Assembly (NCBI GenBank): GCA_902800345.1
Contig: CADCDO010000019.1
Location: 1 to 64,000, forward strand
Length of the DNA stretch: 64,000 nt
Source of the DNA: Fibrobacter succinogenes
GTDB lineage: Bacteria > Fibrobacterota > Fibrobacteria > Fibrobacterales > Fibrobacteraceae
Reading direction: 5' to 3'
Shown one piece after another: positions 45,930 through 55,425 of this stretch; the stretch's first letter is position 1; every line of letters starts with the position of its first letter. The translations under genes were made by a program, and so were the position numbers. The notes beneath the pieces were generated by a model. The model worked only from the letters and a program-made list of their open reading frames with translations. It was not told the origin of the DNA and made no database searches.

Positions 45930-47765
45930 ATGAAAAACGTCGATACTATTGCAGTTTTGGACTTTGGCGGGCAATACGCCCACCTGATCGCGAACCGCGT
46001 GCGCCGCTTGGGCGTGTTTACCGAAATCCACTCCCCCGCCGCTCCCGTCAGCGAACTCGAAGGCGTGAAGGGAATCATCTACAGTGGCGGCCCCTCCAGC
46101 GTGTACGCGGCCGACGCTCCGGAATACAATCCCGAAATCTTGAACCTTCCGGTGCCGAAGCTCGGCATCTGCTACGGTCACCAGCTCATCGCCCAGCAGT
46201 TGGGCGGTCACGTGGAACCGGGCAAGGTCAAGGAATACGGCATTGCCGACCTCATCGTGGGCGACGAAAAGTGCCCGATTTTGAAGGACCTCCCGAAGGC
46301 CTCCCCGATGTGGATGAGCCACGGCGACCAGGTCACCAAGCTCCCCGAGGGCTACAAGATCGTGGCCAGCACCAAGGACTGCGAAATCGCCGCCGTCGCC
46401 TTCGACAGCGACAAGCCTGAACGCCAGATTTTCGGTATCCAGTTCCACCCCGAAGTCACCCACAGCAAGTTCGGCATGAAGTTGCTCGAAAACTTCATCG
46501 ACTTCACGGGCGCGAAGAAGACCTGGAACATGAAGAGCTACCTGCCGCTTATCACGCAGAGAATCAAGGACCAGGTCAAGGACCGCAAGGTCTTCCTGCT
46601 CGTGAGTGGCGGCGTGGACTCCACCGTGGCATTCGTGCTTTTGAACCGCGTGCTCGGACCGGAAAAGGTCTTGGGCCTGCACGTGGACAACGGCATGATG
46701 CGCCTCGGCGAATCCCAGAAGATTATGGACTTCCTCACGAAGGAAGGCATGAACAACTTGAAGGTCCGCGACGCCAGCGAACACTTCCTTGCGAAGCTCA
46801 AGGGCGTGACCGCTCCCGAAACCAAGCGCGGCATTATCGGTAAGGAATTCCTGACAGTGAAGGACGAGGAAATGGCGAAGCTCAACCTCGATCCGAACCA
46901 GTGGATGATGGCACAGGGCACCATCTACCCCGACACCATCGAAAGCGGCGGCACCAAGAACGCCGACAAGATCAAGACGCACCACAACCGCGTGCAAGAA
47001 GTTTTGGACCTGATGGAAAAGGGCCTCGTATTGGAACCGCTTGCCGACCTGTACAAGGACGAAGTCCGTGCATTGGGCGAAGAACTCGGCATTCCGCACA
47101 GCCTCGTGTGGCGCCACCCGTTCCCGGGTCCGGGCCTCGGCGTTCGCCTGCTCTGCAGCGACGGCGTTCTCGCCAATGACATGGTGAAGTTCGAAGACGT
47201 TCGCGATACGTCGGGCCAATCCCTCGCCGACTATCTGAAGGCGAACAACATTGCAGGACGCCTGCTCCCCATCAAGAGCGTGGGCGTGCAGGGCGATGGC
47301 CGTACTTACGCACAGCCGTTCCTCATCACCACTCCTGGCCTCTCCTGGAAAGATTGCGAAAAGTTCTCTACCGAACTCGCCAACCGCTTCAAGGCAATCA
47401 ACCGCGTCATCTACCAGATTGGCAGCGTCGCCGACGAAGATCCGAAGCTTGTCGAACAGTTCGCCACCCGCGAAAATTTCGATACGCTCCGCAAGTTCGA
47501 CAACATCTGCACTGAATTCTTGCAGGCCAACGACTTGTACGAAAAGATTTGGCAGATGCCAGTCGTGCTCGTTCCGCTCCGCACGAGAGCCTTGCCCTGC
47601 ATCGTGATGCGCCCGGTAAACTCCACCGAAGCCATGACCGCAAACTTCGCCGAAATCGATCAGGGATTGCTAGCCGGTCTCTGGCGCAAGTTCGAAGCCG
47701 AAGGCGCAGGTAGCCTGTGGTACGACGTGACCCACAAGCCGCCCGGAACCATCGAGTGGGAGTAA
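45930..47765 (+). CDS. guaA: GMP synthase (glutamine-hydrolysing)
   Basis: GuaA aminates XMP to GMP. The 611-aa protein starts at the ATG at 45930 (a TTG at 45921 is weaker). The class I amidotransferase domain has the nucleophile in GICYGHQLIA and the His-Glu pair in FGIQFHPEVTHS. The ATP-pyrophosphatase P-loop is VSGGVDSTVAFVLL, and the dimerisation domain ends in GTIEWE. It is about 85 residues longer than E. coli GuaA, with the extra sequence in the C-terminal half, somewhat like eukaryotic enzymes. Confidence 0.95.
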   Translation: MKNVDTIAVLDFGGQYAHLIANRVRRLGVFTEIHSPAAPVSELEGVKGIIYSGGPSSVYAADAPEYNPEILNLPVPKLGICYGHQLIAQQLGGHVEPGKVKEYGIADLIVGDEKCPILKDLPKASPMWMSHGDQVTKLPEGYKIVASTKDCEIAAVAFDSDKPERQIFGIQFHPEVTHSKFGMKLLENFIDFTGAKKTWNMKSYLPLITQRIKDQVKDRKVFLLVSGGVDSTVAFVLLNRVLGPEKVLGLHVDNGMMRLGESQKIMDFLTKEGMNNLKVRDASEHFLAKLKGVTAPETKRGIIGKEFLTVKDEEMAKLNLDPNQWMMAQGTIYPDTIESGGTKNADKIKTHHNRVQEVLDLMEKGLVLEPLADLYKDEVRALGEELGIPHSLVWRHPFPGPGLGVRLLCSDGVLANDMVKFEDVRDTSGQSLADYLKANNIAGRLLPIKSVGVQGDGRTYAQPFLITTPGLSWKDCEKFSTELANRFKAINRVIYQIGSVADEDPKLVEQFATRENFDTLRKFDNICTEFLQANDLYEKIWQMPVVLVPLRTRALPCIVMRPVNSTEAMTANFAEIDQGLLAGLWRKFEAEGAGSLWYDVTHKPPGTIEWE

Positions 47766-47766
47766 G

Positions 47767-47970
47767 CCGAGTGCTGCGAAAACATGCTCGCATGTTTTCA
47801 TAGCCGAGGCGCGCGAACACGCGCTTGAACAAAGTGAAAGCGCCGTGGGAGTAGCGCGGAGCCGAGTGTCGCAAAAATGAGCTTGCTCATTTTTATGACC
47901 GAGGCGAACAAGCAGACGCTGAAGCCGTAGGCGTAAGCGTCAGTAAGCATGCGACGAGCGAAGCGCAGTC
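47767..47970. repeat. Two-unit hairpin repeat after guaA
   Basis: Two copies of CCGAGTG..GC[hairpin]..CCGAGGCG lie at 47767 and about 47862. The first has stem AAAACATGC/GCATGTTTT, the second AAAAATGAGC/GCTCATTTTT. The flanks are kept while the stem sequence changes on both sides together. The rest is GCG-rich palindromic sequence without coding potential. Confidence 0.7.
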
Positions 47971-47983
47971 GCAATGGGAATAG

Positions 47984-48017
47984 TGGATTCTATCGGGGCA
48001 TTGCCCCTCAGAATGAC
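47984..48017 (+). repeat. Dispersed hairpin element, TATCGGGG variant
   Basis: TGGATTCTATC, a GGGGCATTGCCCC hairpin, then TCAGAATGAC. The inverted relative at 20477-20506 has GGCAC/GTGCC in place of this stem. Confidence 0.7.
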
Positions 48018-48059
48018 AACGAAAAAGCCGAATGAGAAAACTCATTCGGCTTTTTCGTT
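48018..48059. terminator. Perfect bidirectional terminator between guaA and the gene at 48070
   Basis: A 19-bp perfect stem (arms AACGAAAAAGCCGAATGAG and its complement) with an AAAA loop. A and T runs inside the arms serve both convergent transcripts. Confidence 0.92.
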
Positions 48060-48069
48060 AACGTTCTTT

Positions 48070-48945
48070 CTACTTCTTTTTCTTTGCGGGGGTCTTTTTC
48101 TTTTTTTCGCTCATTTTGACACGGCGGGATCCTGCGCGGAGACGTTCCCACGGGGCAAACGAAAGCGTCCCAAAAGTAAAGCCGAAAAACCATACGTTAA
48201 AGGCAACCCAAAGAATTGCGGCACTCCCTATTTTTTTCTCATCTACGGCACCGCCCATATCGACCACGAGTGCCGAAAGCGCAAGCAGCGAAGAAATCAT
48301 CACAGGAGCCAGCATCTTCTTGCCAGCCTTCACAAGCGCCCCTGCCTGCGGAGAACCTTCACCCAGTTCCTTCCCCGCCACTAGCGCAAGAGCCATAACG
48401 CCAGAAAAAGCAAGCGTGCTGAGAACCGCCCACATGAGCCAGGCCTTGCCTATCATCATAGGGAACCATCCTAAAAATCCGGTCAGCAGCATCCACGAGA
48501 GCGCAAACGGGAACAGCGCGCAGGCGACGCTCCATTTTACGCAAAACAAGAACAGGAGCGACACGCCCGCAAACACGGCAAAGAAAATGACAAGCATGTC
48601 CTCATCGCCGCCCAGCGCAAAAAGCGCACCAACAAAGGCTAGCAGAGAGAACAAGCCCGCAAGGCCGCCACGCACACCGCCAAAAACAAAATAAAGAACG
48701 ATCATCGAAAGCGCAGCCACGCTAATGTATTGCGCGGAATTCCAAGCAGAAACGACATTCGTAAATCCGGCGACCCACATGCCAAGAGCTTCGGAAGCGC
48801 CCAACGGAAGCGAACCCATCTGTTGCCAGCCGGTTGCCAAAAAAGCCACGGCAAAGCCCACCATCAAAAGAACAAATATCAGCCTAAAACGGAGAGAAAG
48901 TTCCAAAAGTTTCTGAACCTTCCCCGGTTTTTCGCGTAATTCCAT
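48070..48945 (-). CDS. Polytopic inner-membrane protein with Lys-rich tail
   Basis: This 291-aa protein has about seven transmembrane segments (FVLLMVGFAVAFLATGW, LAGLFSLLAFVGALFALG, VMALALVAGKELGEG) and a strongly basic C-terminal tail (KKKKTPAKKKK) on the cytoplasmic side. No transporter or enzyme motif is recognised. The C25 peptidase gene lies 4 bp past its start on the minus strand, that is, immediately upstream, so it is the next gene of that operon. Confidence 0.65.
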   Translation of the reverse strand: MELREKPGKVQKLLELSLRFRLIFVLLMVGFAVAFLATGWQQMGSLPLGASEALGMWVAGFTNVVSAWNSAQYISVAALSMIVLYFVFGGVRGGLAGLFSLLAFVGALFALGGDEDMLVIFFAVFAGVSLLFLFCVKWSVACALFPFALSWMLLTGFLGWFPMMIGKAWLMWAVLSTLAFSGVMALALVAGKELGEGSPQAGALVKAGKKMLAPVMISSLLALSALVVDMGGAVDEKKIGSAAILWVAFNVWFFGFTFGTLSFAPWERLRAGSRRVKMSEKKKKTPAKKKK

Positions 48946-48949
48946 TTAT

Positions 48950-51900
48950 TTACCTCGATATCAACAATTTTTGTTTTTTAGTCCAAGTTTTCGTCTTTGA
49001 TTTTCCGGTCTCGGAAACTTCGCTACGAACAACGTAGTGATACAAGCCGTTGGCCAACAAGCGTCCGTAATTGTCCTTGCCGTTCCAGTGAGTCACGCCG
49101 GACTTGGCATCCTTCAGGACCTTGACGAGTCGGCCGTGCTGATTGTAGATGAAAATCGTCACCTTCGAATCCATACCGGTCGCCAGGTTCTTGAAATAGA
49201 AGGTCGTGCCCTGCTTGCCCATCGGATTCGGAATGTTGAACACGTCCGAAAGTCCGGTCTGCATGGCATCCGTAATTTGAACGTTCACCTGCTTTGTTGA
49301 AACATTTCCGAGAACGTCCATCGCGCGGACCTTGAACGAATAAATTCCCGGCGGATACGATTCACTTGTCAACGACTTGCGAGCGACAGCACGTTTGGAA
49401 GACTGTTCCAAGAAGGGAGCCGGATGGTAAGGATCCTCCAGTCCAACCATTTCGAACGAGATGCCTTCATCGGCCTGTTCGCGGAAATCGAGCGCAGTTT
49501 CGTCTTCGACAACGACCTGCAAACATGCAGGCGTCTGCATTTTGACGAACTGATTGTCAGCAAAAGAAGATGTCGCCCCCGCATAGCACGACTGGATACG
49601 GATGGAAGGCGGAGTCTTGTCGTTCAGAGAATCCGCATAATTCGAAACTCCAGAAACTCTGATATTTTTCTCGAGATAGCGACCGATGGCGACATCGTTA
49701 GACGAGAATGCCCAACCGCGGAGTTCCGCGAGAGTATCTCCAATATTCATTTTCTTCGGAGTCACGAATTCCGTTTCAAAGCGACCATTGACGATAGGAA
49801 TTTCTTCGGAATAAATGAGCGGACCGTCATAAGGGACATTGACCTTTTTGTCCGAACCATTCTGTAACGAAAGGCGCTTATTGAAACGGCCTTCCCTCAA
49901 CGTCAACGCAATTTTTCCAGACGAAAGCCCGGACACGGTTCCGGACAACTTCATCTTGTCCAATGCCTGGACGGAATCCACCGGCGAATCCATGGAAATC
50001 TTGTAATTTGCGTAAGGCATGCGAATTACAGGTTCGCCAAGCAGTACATAATGTTCAGTGTTGTAAACTGTCGATCCTCGTTCCATGAGAATCGTGTTAG
50101 CCGCGTCCTTGACGATGTTGTCCTTTGCCTGCATATAGGCAACCCCGATGAAATTACCGTTTTCGAGCAACGCACGGCTGATGAAATTCTTGGCAAAGAC
50201 TTGGTTCTTATCCGCATACGTTTCACGAGCAGCGCCGATAGCGGCAATAGCACCCGCTTCGGGTTCAAGGACAAACGTTTCGGACAAAGACCTGCTGGTA
50301 CCTTCGTCAAAGCGCCCTACCGTACATGAGAATGAATTCAATATGGTATAAAGTTTTCTATTGGAAAGTCTTGAAATGTACGAAGACTTCAGAAGCCCTT
50401 CAGCAGTCCAAGCTACTTTGGAACCGTGACCAAAATACAACGTCATCAAGGCACCCTGATTCAAAACATTCAAGAAGTCGTTGATAGCTTCCTGCTTTTG
50501 CCCGGCAGCATCGTATTCGTAATCCAAGAGGTAAATCTTTTTCATGTTCCATCGGAATCCAAGAGACTCCGAAATACTGTCGATAGTTCTAGCTAGCATT
50601 TCCTGATGTAGCGTGTGTTCAGTCAAGTCCGCTTCAATTCCGTTGCGGGCGTCATCGGCAGCAAGCAACAACGTCGATTTCCATTCTCCATGATTGAATG
50701 TTCCAATTTGATCGTAATCCTTCGCCTTTTCCACATAGTTGAGGAATTCCAAGGCCGAAGCCACCGGCAAACGGCCAACCGCAAGGTCAACATCGTAACC
50801 GGCGCCATTACGGACAATTTCACCGGAATCGAGAACCGCAAAGAAATCTTCCGTCACCGCCGATTCCTTTTCGAACGGCGGCATATAGTTCTTGCCGAGT
50901 CTTGAACTGAATCCGCGATAATCGTAATGTCCGGCGCCACCCAAAAGGACAAAGCGCAGGTCAGGGCAAACGCTCCTTGCGTAAGCGATAAAGTTTCTGA
51001 TAGCAATCGGCGATGGAGCTCCACCCGTATAGTGCCTATAAATATTTTCGGCTGCGACAACTGAAGTCACCAACGGGCTTGCAGAGGATTCGCTTGAACG
51101 GAACACCGCCAAGGATTCCGCCGGCGCAAGGAATTCTTCGGGAGTGACAATCAGGTATTCCGTCTTCGATGAAATCTGCGCCAGCTTCTGCACAACATTT
51201 TCCGATGGCAAAGGAATGCCTTCCAAGCTAATAGCCTTGCGACGGTCCTTTTCGCGGTAAACCATGTAACGCACATCTTCATCGGCACCGATACTGTCTA
51301 CAGCAAACCCATTGGCAACGTTCAAAAGCCCTATAGGCCTCAAGTTCCGGAACTTCATCAAGCGGACATCATCGCCATTTTTCACCGGAATGCGGATGAC
51401 ACCAGTCGCAAAACCGGGCAAGAGCCATTCCGACGAATCCACGGAAACAGACGAAGGATCCCACTGGTACGCCACGGAATAACCGTCAAAACGATCGTAC
51501 TGCTTTTGGTTCGGAAGCATAGTCAACTCGTATTTGTTGCCCGTCTTTTGGAGCGACTTGACCTGAAAACCAAAGTTACCACCGGGCAAAAGAGCCGCTT
51601 CGAATTGAGAGTGCTTTTCGCCGTTCACGTTTATGCTAAAGGTGATGTACAGCATCCTTTCAGCATAACTCCGCTGGGAAAACCAGTTATCGCCTTCCTG
51701 ATCGACTCCTTTTGGATCCGAGGCCGAATATGAAAGCGAACGGTACGGGAAGAACGAAAACGCCACATAGCCTTTACCGAGAGGAACAAGGCCCGGCAGT
51801 TCCGCCGTTGATGACGAAGCCAATTCCTCTTCAGGAACAACCGTCGTATCCGAACGGCCATGCCACTTCCAAAACCACTCCTTGCCCGTAGCCTTATCCC

Positions 51901-53065
51901 AGTCCAGCGACTTTCCGTGATACGAGTCCTGTAGCATCTCGTCTTTTTCGACACGGACATACCTAAACCAGTCGATGTCCTTCGGCGCCGTTTTCGGCTG
52001 AGAAAGAGTTTCCATGCGGAGCCCCTTGCCAACCTCCTTATAACCGAAAATAAAGTACTGGTAGAAAGAGTAGGGCGAATACGAATGGAAATACGCCATG
52101 TTCGCCCGCGACGATTCGACGGGTTCCGAATCAATCCGCTTCCAGAATGTGTTTCCGTAGCCTACAAAATAAACGGAGTCGCCATCGTCAAAAATATTAT
52201 TGGAATTGCGGTCATAAACTCTGATGGGCAGTTCAAAAATTTGGTTGGGATTTCTCAGGGCGGCACCAGGAGCTATGTCGGGGAGCGTATCCGGAGAGGC
52301 GCCATAGAGGCAAAGCTTTTCGATTGGAATGGCGTCCACGTCGCTTCTTTTACGCCCAGCCTTGGTCACCGCAGCACGAATAGCCTCAAAGCCGACAGCG
52401 TACAAGCCGTCTTCGCGGAACGAGGCCATGGACGACTTCCCCTTATCCCCTACGATAAACTGGGTCAGCTGAACGATTCCGTCGATTTCGGAACCGGCTT
52501 CGCGACGCAAGGCTTTACGACCGTTAAAAGCGCCAAACTGAGATGCCGCTTTCGGGTTTGCCACGAGCATGAGCGCACGTGCACCGGGATTCCGGCCATT
52601 CGACGGCGCTGTCGCAAAATCCACTTTCAAACGAAAATTTTTGCGGAGGGAAACGGAATTACCGCTCTTCACGTAAAGCGGGACCTGCACATCCGCCATC
52701 CAAAGGTTGTCCTTAAAGTACGGTGCGGATACTATAACCGGGGAGAACTTCGCCGGGACGGAACTGCAAAGCGGAGCGCCTAGCGGAACAAGTTTACTGT
52801 CCGTCACCGCAACAGAAGGCTTTGCGTTCGACGGAAGCGCCACGCGGTAATAACGGAAAGGCACCGCATTGGAATCCCCATAGAACGCGTTCTCGGGGAC
52901 AAATCGCATTCCCTGGCCGTCTTCGCAACGTTCCGTAGCGGAATCGAAAACTTCGTCGTCCAAGATAAAATGTTTCTTGGAATCTTCCACGACGGAAGAC
53001 GCCAAGCTCGATACGGTTGCACAGGCAACCAGAAGAATCTGGAATTTTTTGATGATAGATTTCAC
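48950..53065 (-). CDS. PorU-like C25 (gingipain-type) peptidase
   Basis: The 1371-aa product has a signal peptide (FQILLVACATVSSLASS) and an N-terminal beta-rich domain. The C25 domain is in its second half, with His in MTLYFGHGSKVAW and Cys in LNSFSCTVGRFDEG, followed by IAAIGAARETYADKN. The C-terminus is a FlgD/T9SS-like Ig module (FNIPNPMGKQGTTFYFKNLA, HWNGKDNYGRLLANGLYHYVV). In type IX secretion the PorU protease removes sorting domains from exported proteins, and size and layout agree. Sorting-like tails on the esterase at 15288 are possible clients. Whether this is PorU itself or a secreted C25 enzyme is not settled. Confidence 0.85.
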   Translation of the reverse strand: MKSIIKKFQILLVACATVSSLASSVVEDSKKHFILDDEVFDSATERCEDGQGMRFVPENAFYGDSNAVPFRYYRVALPSNAKPSVAVTDSKLVPLGAPLCSSVPAKFSPVIVSAPYFKDNLWMADVQVPLYVKSGNSVSLRKNFRLKVDFATAPSNGRNPGARALMLVANPKAASQFGAFNGRKALRREAGSEIDGIVQLTQFIVGDKGKSSMASFREDGLYAVGFEAIRAAVTKAGRKRSDVDAIPIEKLCLYGASPDTLPDIAPGAALRNPNQIFELPIRVYDRNSNNIFDDGDSVYFVGYGNTFWKRIDSEPVESSRANMAYFHSYSPYSFYQYFIFGYKEVGKGLRMETLSQPKTAPKDIDWFRYVRVEKDEMLQDSYHGKSLDWDKATGKEWFWKWHGRSDTTVVPEEELASSSTAELPGLVPLGKGYVAFSFFPYRSLSYSASDPKGVDQEGDNWFSQRSYAERMLYITFSINVNGEKHSQFEAALLPGGNFGFQVKSLQKTGNKYELTMLPNQKQYDRFDGYSVAYQWDPSSVSVDSSEWLLPGFATGVIRIPVKNGDDVRLMKFRNLRPIGLLNVANGFAVDSIGADEDVRYMVYREKDRRKAISLEGIPLPSENVVQKLAQISSKTEYLIVTPEEFLAPAESLAVFRSSESSASPLVTSVVAAENIYRHYTGGAPSPIAIRNFIAYARSVCPDLRFVLLGGAGHYDYRGFSSRLGKNYMPPFEKESAVTEDFFAVLDSGEIVRNGAGYDVDLAVGRLPVASALEFLNYVEKAKDYDQIGTFNHGEWKSTLLLAADDARNGIEADLTEHTLHQEMLARTIDSISESLGFRWNMKKIYLLDYEYDAAGQKQEAINDFLNVLNQGALMTLYFGHGSKVAWTAEGLLKSSYISRLSNRKLYTILNSFSCTVGRFDEGTSRSLSETFVLEPEAGAIAAIGAARETYADKNQVFAKNFISRALLENGNFIGVAYMQAKDNIVKDAANTILMERGSTVYNTEHYVLLGEPVIRMPYANYKISMDSPVDSVQALDKMKLSGTVSGLSSGKIALTLREGRFNKRLSLQNGSDKKVNVPYDGPLIYSEEIPIVNGRFETEFVTPKKMNIGDTLAELRGWAFSSNDVAIGRYLEKNIRVSGVSNYADSLNDKTPPSIRIQSCYAGATSSFADNQFVKMQTPACLQVVVEDETALDFREQADEGISFEMVGLEDPYHPAPFLEQSSKRAVARKSLTSESYPPGIYSFKVRAMDVLGNVSTKQVNVQITDAMQTGLSDVFNIPNPMGKQGTTFYFKNLATGMDSKVTIFIYNQHGRLVKVLKDAKSGVTHWNGKDNYGRLLANGLYHYVVRSEVSETGKSKTKTWTKKQKLLISR

Positions 53066-53105
53066 GAATTCTAAAATAGAAAACTATCAACCATCAAATG
53101 GGAGA

Positions 53106-53990
53106 CTAGGGTCTTGTAACGACCATTTCAAGGAACCCATTACCGGTTGTTCGCATTTCAACCACTTCCCCCCCCGAGGCCTTGGCCTTGAATACCGTAA
53201 TGTAGTCAGGACGGATTCCTTTCGAAAGAATCATCTCGATTTCCTTGGGCGTAATCATGAACTTGGAATTCCATTTGTCCATGTACCAGTGCCACGGCTG
53301 CCAGTTGAAAATACCACGGGTCGATTGGACAAACGCTCGGAGCATCATGGAATATTCGTACTTCAGGAATCCCAGATAGTCGTTCACTTCGGCACGTTTA
53401 TCGACAATGGTCTTTTTGGCGAAATCCGGATCGTAACGGAGCGGAGTCTTGTCGGGATTGTCGTAAGTGAACCGGATTAACTTGTCCGATGCAAAAATTT
53501 TCAAGTTCGGACGGTCCAGGTGAACGAATTCCGTTTCAGAAACTTGTCTATAATCCCTGAACACGACATCGGGCGTAAGGACTTTGTTCAGCTTCAGCTG
53601 TACCGGCTTGGCATCAAGCGAACCCAGTTCGTAAAATACGATGACTTCGCCCATGCCCTTCGGCAAAAGCACCGATAGCAAAGGCTTTTCGCGTTCGGTA
53701 ATCGCCCAGATCATCTTCGGCTTGTTCGATGAATTCAAGAGCGGGTCCAAGACTTTCATCACGGACGGATCGCGAACGCCGTTCACGTCCCATTCCATCC
53801 ACGTTCCCGAGCCACCGACAGAATCGAGAACGTCAAAAAGACGCCCGCCGACAAAGCCCTCTTTCGCTTCGATGGCTCCATAAATTTTAGTCGAAGAAGC
53901 ATTTTTTACCGCCCCCGATGACGCGGGAGCCGCAGAAGAGATTACTGAAAATGCAAGAACAAGCGCGCAAAACGCAAAAAAATTACGCAT
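53106..53990 (-). CDS. Secreted hypothetical protein
   Basis: This 294-aa protein has a signal peptide (MRNFFAFCALVLAFSVISSAAP) followed by a globular region without known motifs (GAIEAKEGFVGGRLFDVLDS, WNWQ-type Trp-rich stretch IFNWQPWHWYMDKWNSKF). A GSGTWMEWDV segment and several Trp suggest a beta-rich ligand-binding or barrel-associated protein. It lies 40 bp upstream of the C25 gene in the same direction, so the two are probably one operon and may function together. Confidence 0.65.
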   Translation of the reverse strand: MRNFFAFCALVLAFSVISSAAPASSGAVKNASSTKIYGAIEAKEGFVGGRLFDVLDSVGGSGTWMEWDVNGVRDPSVMKVLDPLLNSSNKPKMIWAITEREKPLLSVLLPKGMGEVIVFYELGSLDAKPVQLKLNKVLTPDVVFRDYRQVSETEFVHLDRPNLKIFASDKLIRFTYDNPDKTPLRYDPDFAKKTIVDKRAEVNDYLGFLKYEYSMMLRAFVQSTRGIFNWQPWHWYMDKWNSKFMITPKEIEMILSKGIRPDYITVFKAKASGGEVVEMRTTGNGFLEMVVTRP

Positions 53991-54026
53991 AAACTCTATA
54001 CCTTGATTCTAGGACTACGAAACCCC

Positions 54027-54752
54027 TTAAAAACCAATAGGTTCAAAGAGCGATTCATCCAAACGGGTGTATTGCATGTGGTATTTCTTGTCGAGCCAGT
54101 AAAGGGCGAGTTTCGCGTCCGTCCAGCTTTTTTTCGCAGCCGTAGCCTCGATGCCCTTCGTGATAAGCGGCAACGTCTCCACGAGGTCCAGTTTCCACTT
54201 CGTATCGTCCCAAACAAACAACATAATCGGAACTTTCGGGCTGGAGGCAAGGCCGACACTCCCGCGGTCGTTCTTGATTTCGAACGGACCCATGTTCACG
54301 CGATCGACCAAGTCCAAGTATCCGCTACTGTACAAAAGCAAATAGAGCATGCGGTAATCCGAGACTTCCCAAAGGTGTTCGCGTTCGAAAAGCCTATACA
54401 AAATGATAGCGTACGCCTCGTAGAACTGACATGTATCTATCGCGGCCGCATCGTAAGTCTTCGCGTGGCGTTCGAGTTCGTCGAGCCAAGGTTCCGACGG
54501 ATCCGTCAAGAAATCCAGCAGCACATCGGACGGGGCATGGTCCCTGACAGAAGACTTGAACTGTTCGTACATGCTTTCGAGCATCGTGAGTTTGTCCGCT
54601 TCTTGAGCCTTGAACTTTGCATCGCGGACAGCGGCCGTTTCGACAGATTCGTCAGTATTGCCGGAATCCTTGGAAGAACCGGCACAAGCAGCCATAAACG
54701 CCAATACGCTCAACAACAACGCAAGAACTATTTTATTTTTCAGAACATGCAT
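54027..54752 (-). CDS. Lipoprotein
   Basis: The 241-aa product starts at 54752 with a lipoprotein signal (LALLLSVLAFMAAC; lipobox FMAAC). The mature part is helical and acidic (EADKLTMLESMYEQFKSS, WLDELERHAKTYDAAAID) with several Trp and Tyr. A longer frame to 54869 lacks a signal. Its start codon overlaps that of the divergent gene (54747), so the two 5' ends share DNA. It lies 36 bp upstream of the gene at 53990, so it may lead the C25 operon. Function unknown. Confidence 0.75.
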   Translation of the reverse strand: MHVLKNKIVLALLLSVLAFMAACAGSSKDSGNTDESVETAAVRDAKFKAQEADKLTMLESMYEQFKSSVRDHAPSDVLLDFLTDPSEPWLDELERHAKTYDAAAIDTCQFYEAYAIILYRLFEREHLWEVSDYRMLYLLLYSSGYLDLVDRVNMGPFEIKNDRGSVGLASSPKVPIMLFVWDDTKWKLDLVETLPLITKGIEATAAKKSWTDAKLALYWLDKKYHMQYTRLDESLFEPIGF

Positions 54753-55238
54753 CGCGACACCTACCTGAAAATGAACCTCGACGAACTTTTGCGGGCCTGT
54801 TCCCTGAAAGGGTATCAAGGCAGCGGCCCCGGCGGTCAGCACAGGAACAAGACCAATACCGGCGTCCATCTGACCTTACCACAATATAATTTAGAAATAA
54901 AGTCTTCCGAAAGCAGGAGCGCGAAAGAAAACAAAATTCACGCATTGCACCGCATGCAAATGGCACTGGCGCTGAATGTCCGCGAAACGCCCCCCGATGT
55001 CGAAATGAGATTCCCGGGCAGCAACGGGCATATCCAGCCGAGCAATCCGCAGTTTCCGCTGTTTGTCGCCCACGTGTTCGACATCATGGCGCAAAAGAAC
55101 GGCGATACGAAAGCCGCAGCGACGGCGTTCGGACTGAGCCCAAGCGCGCTCGTGAAGATTCTCCGGCAAGACAAGGCGTGCGCCGCCAAGCTCCAAGGCA
55201 ACCGCATCGAGAACGGAAAAAGCAAGTTGCATCTTTAA
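54747..55238 (+). CDS. GGQ-only release-factor-like protein
   Basis: The protein is 163 aa from 54747 or 155 aa from the ATG at 54771. It contains the class I release-factor catalytic loop GSGPGGQHRNKTNTGV but no stop-codon-reading domain. Basic residues and the SRSAKENKIHALHRM helix are typical of 'peptide chain release factor-like' proteins. A C-terminal region (FGLSPSALVKILRQDKA) looks like a helix-turn-helix or ribosome-contacting tail. Such proteins can free peptides from stalled ribosomes (ArfB/PrfH-like); which type this is remains open. Confidence 0.82.
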   Translation: MHRDTYLKMNLDELLRACSLKGYQGSGPGGQHRNKTNTGVHLTLPQYNLEIKSSESRSAKENKIHALHRMQMALALNVRETPPDVEMRFPGSNGHIQPSNPQFPLFVAHVFDIMAQKNGDTKAAATAFGLSPSALVKILRQDKACAAKLQGNRIENGKSKLHL

Positions 55239-55425
55239 CAAGGCGACACGAAGCAGGCCGTTATCGCGGAATGCAGGCATTACGGCAAAGTTCGAGCCCC
55301 AGCAGTGAAAAATCGAGCATTACAAGCGATGCCGTAAATAAAAATTTTCAAAAAAGTCCCGGACAAAAGCCTGAAAAAAGCGTGTTTAAGTAAAGTAGGA
55401 CCCCAAACTATAACCAGGAGGTATT

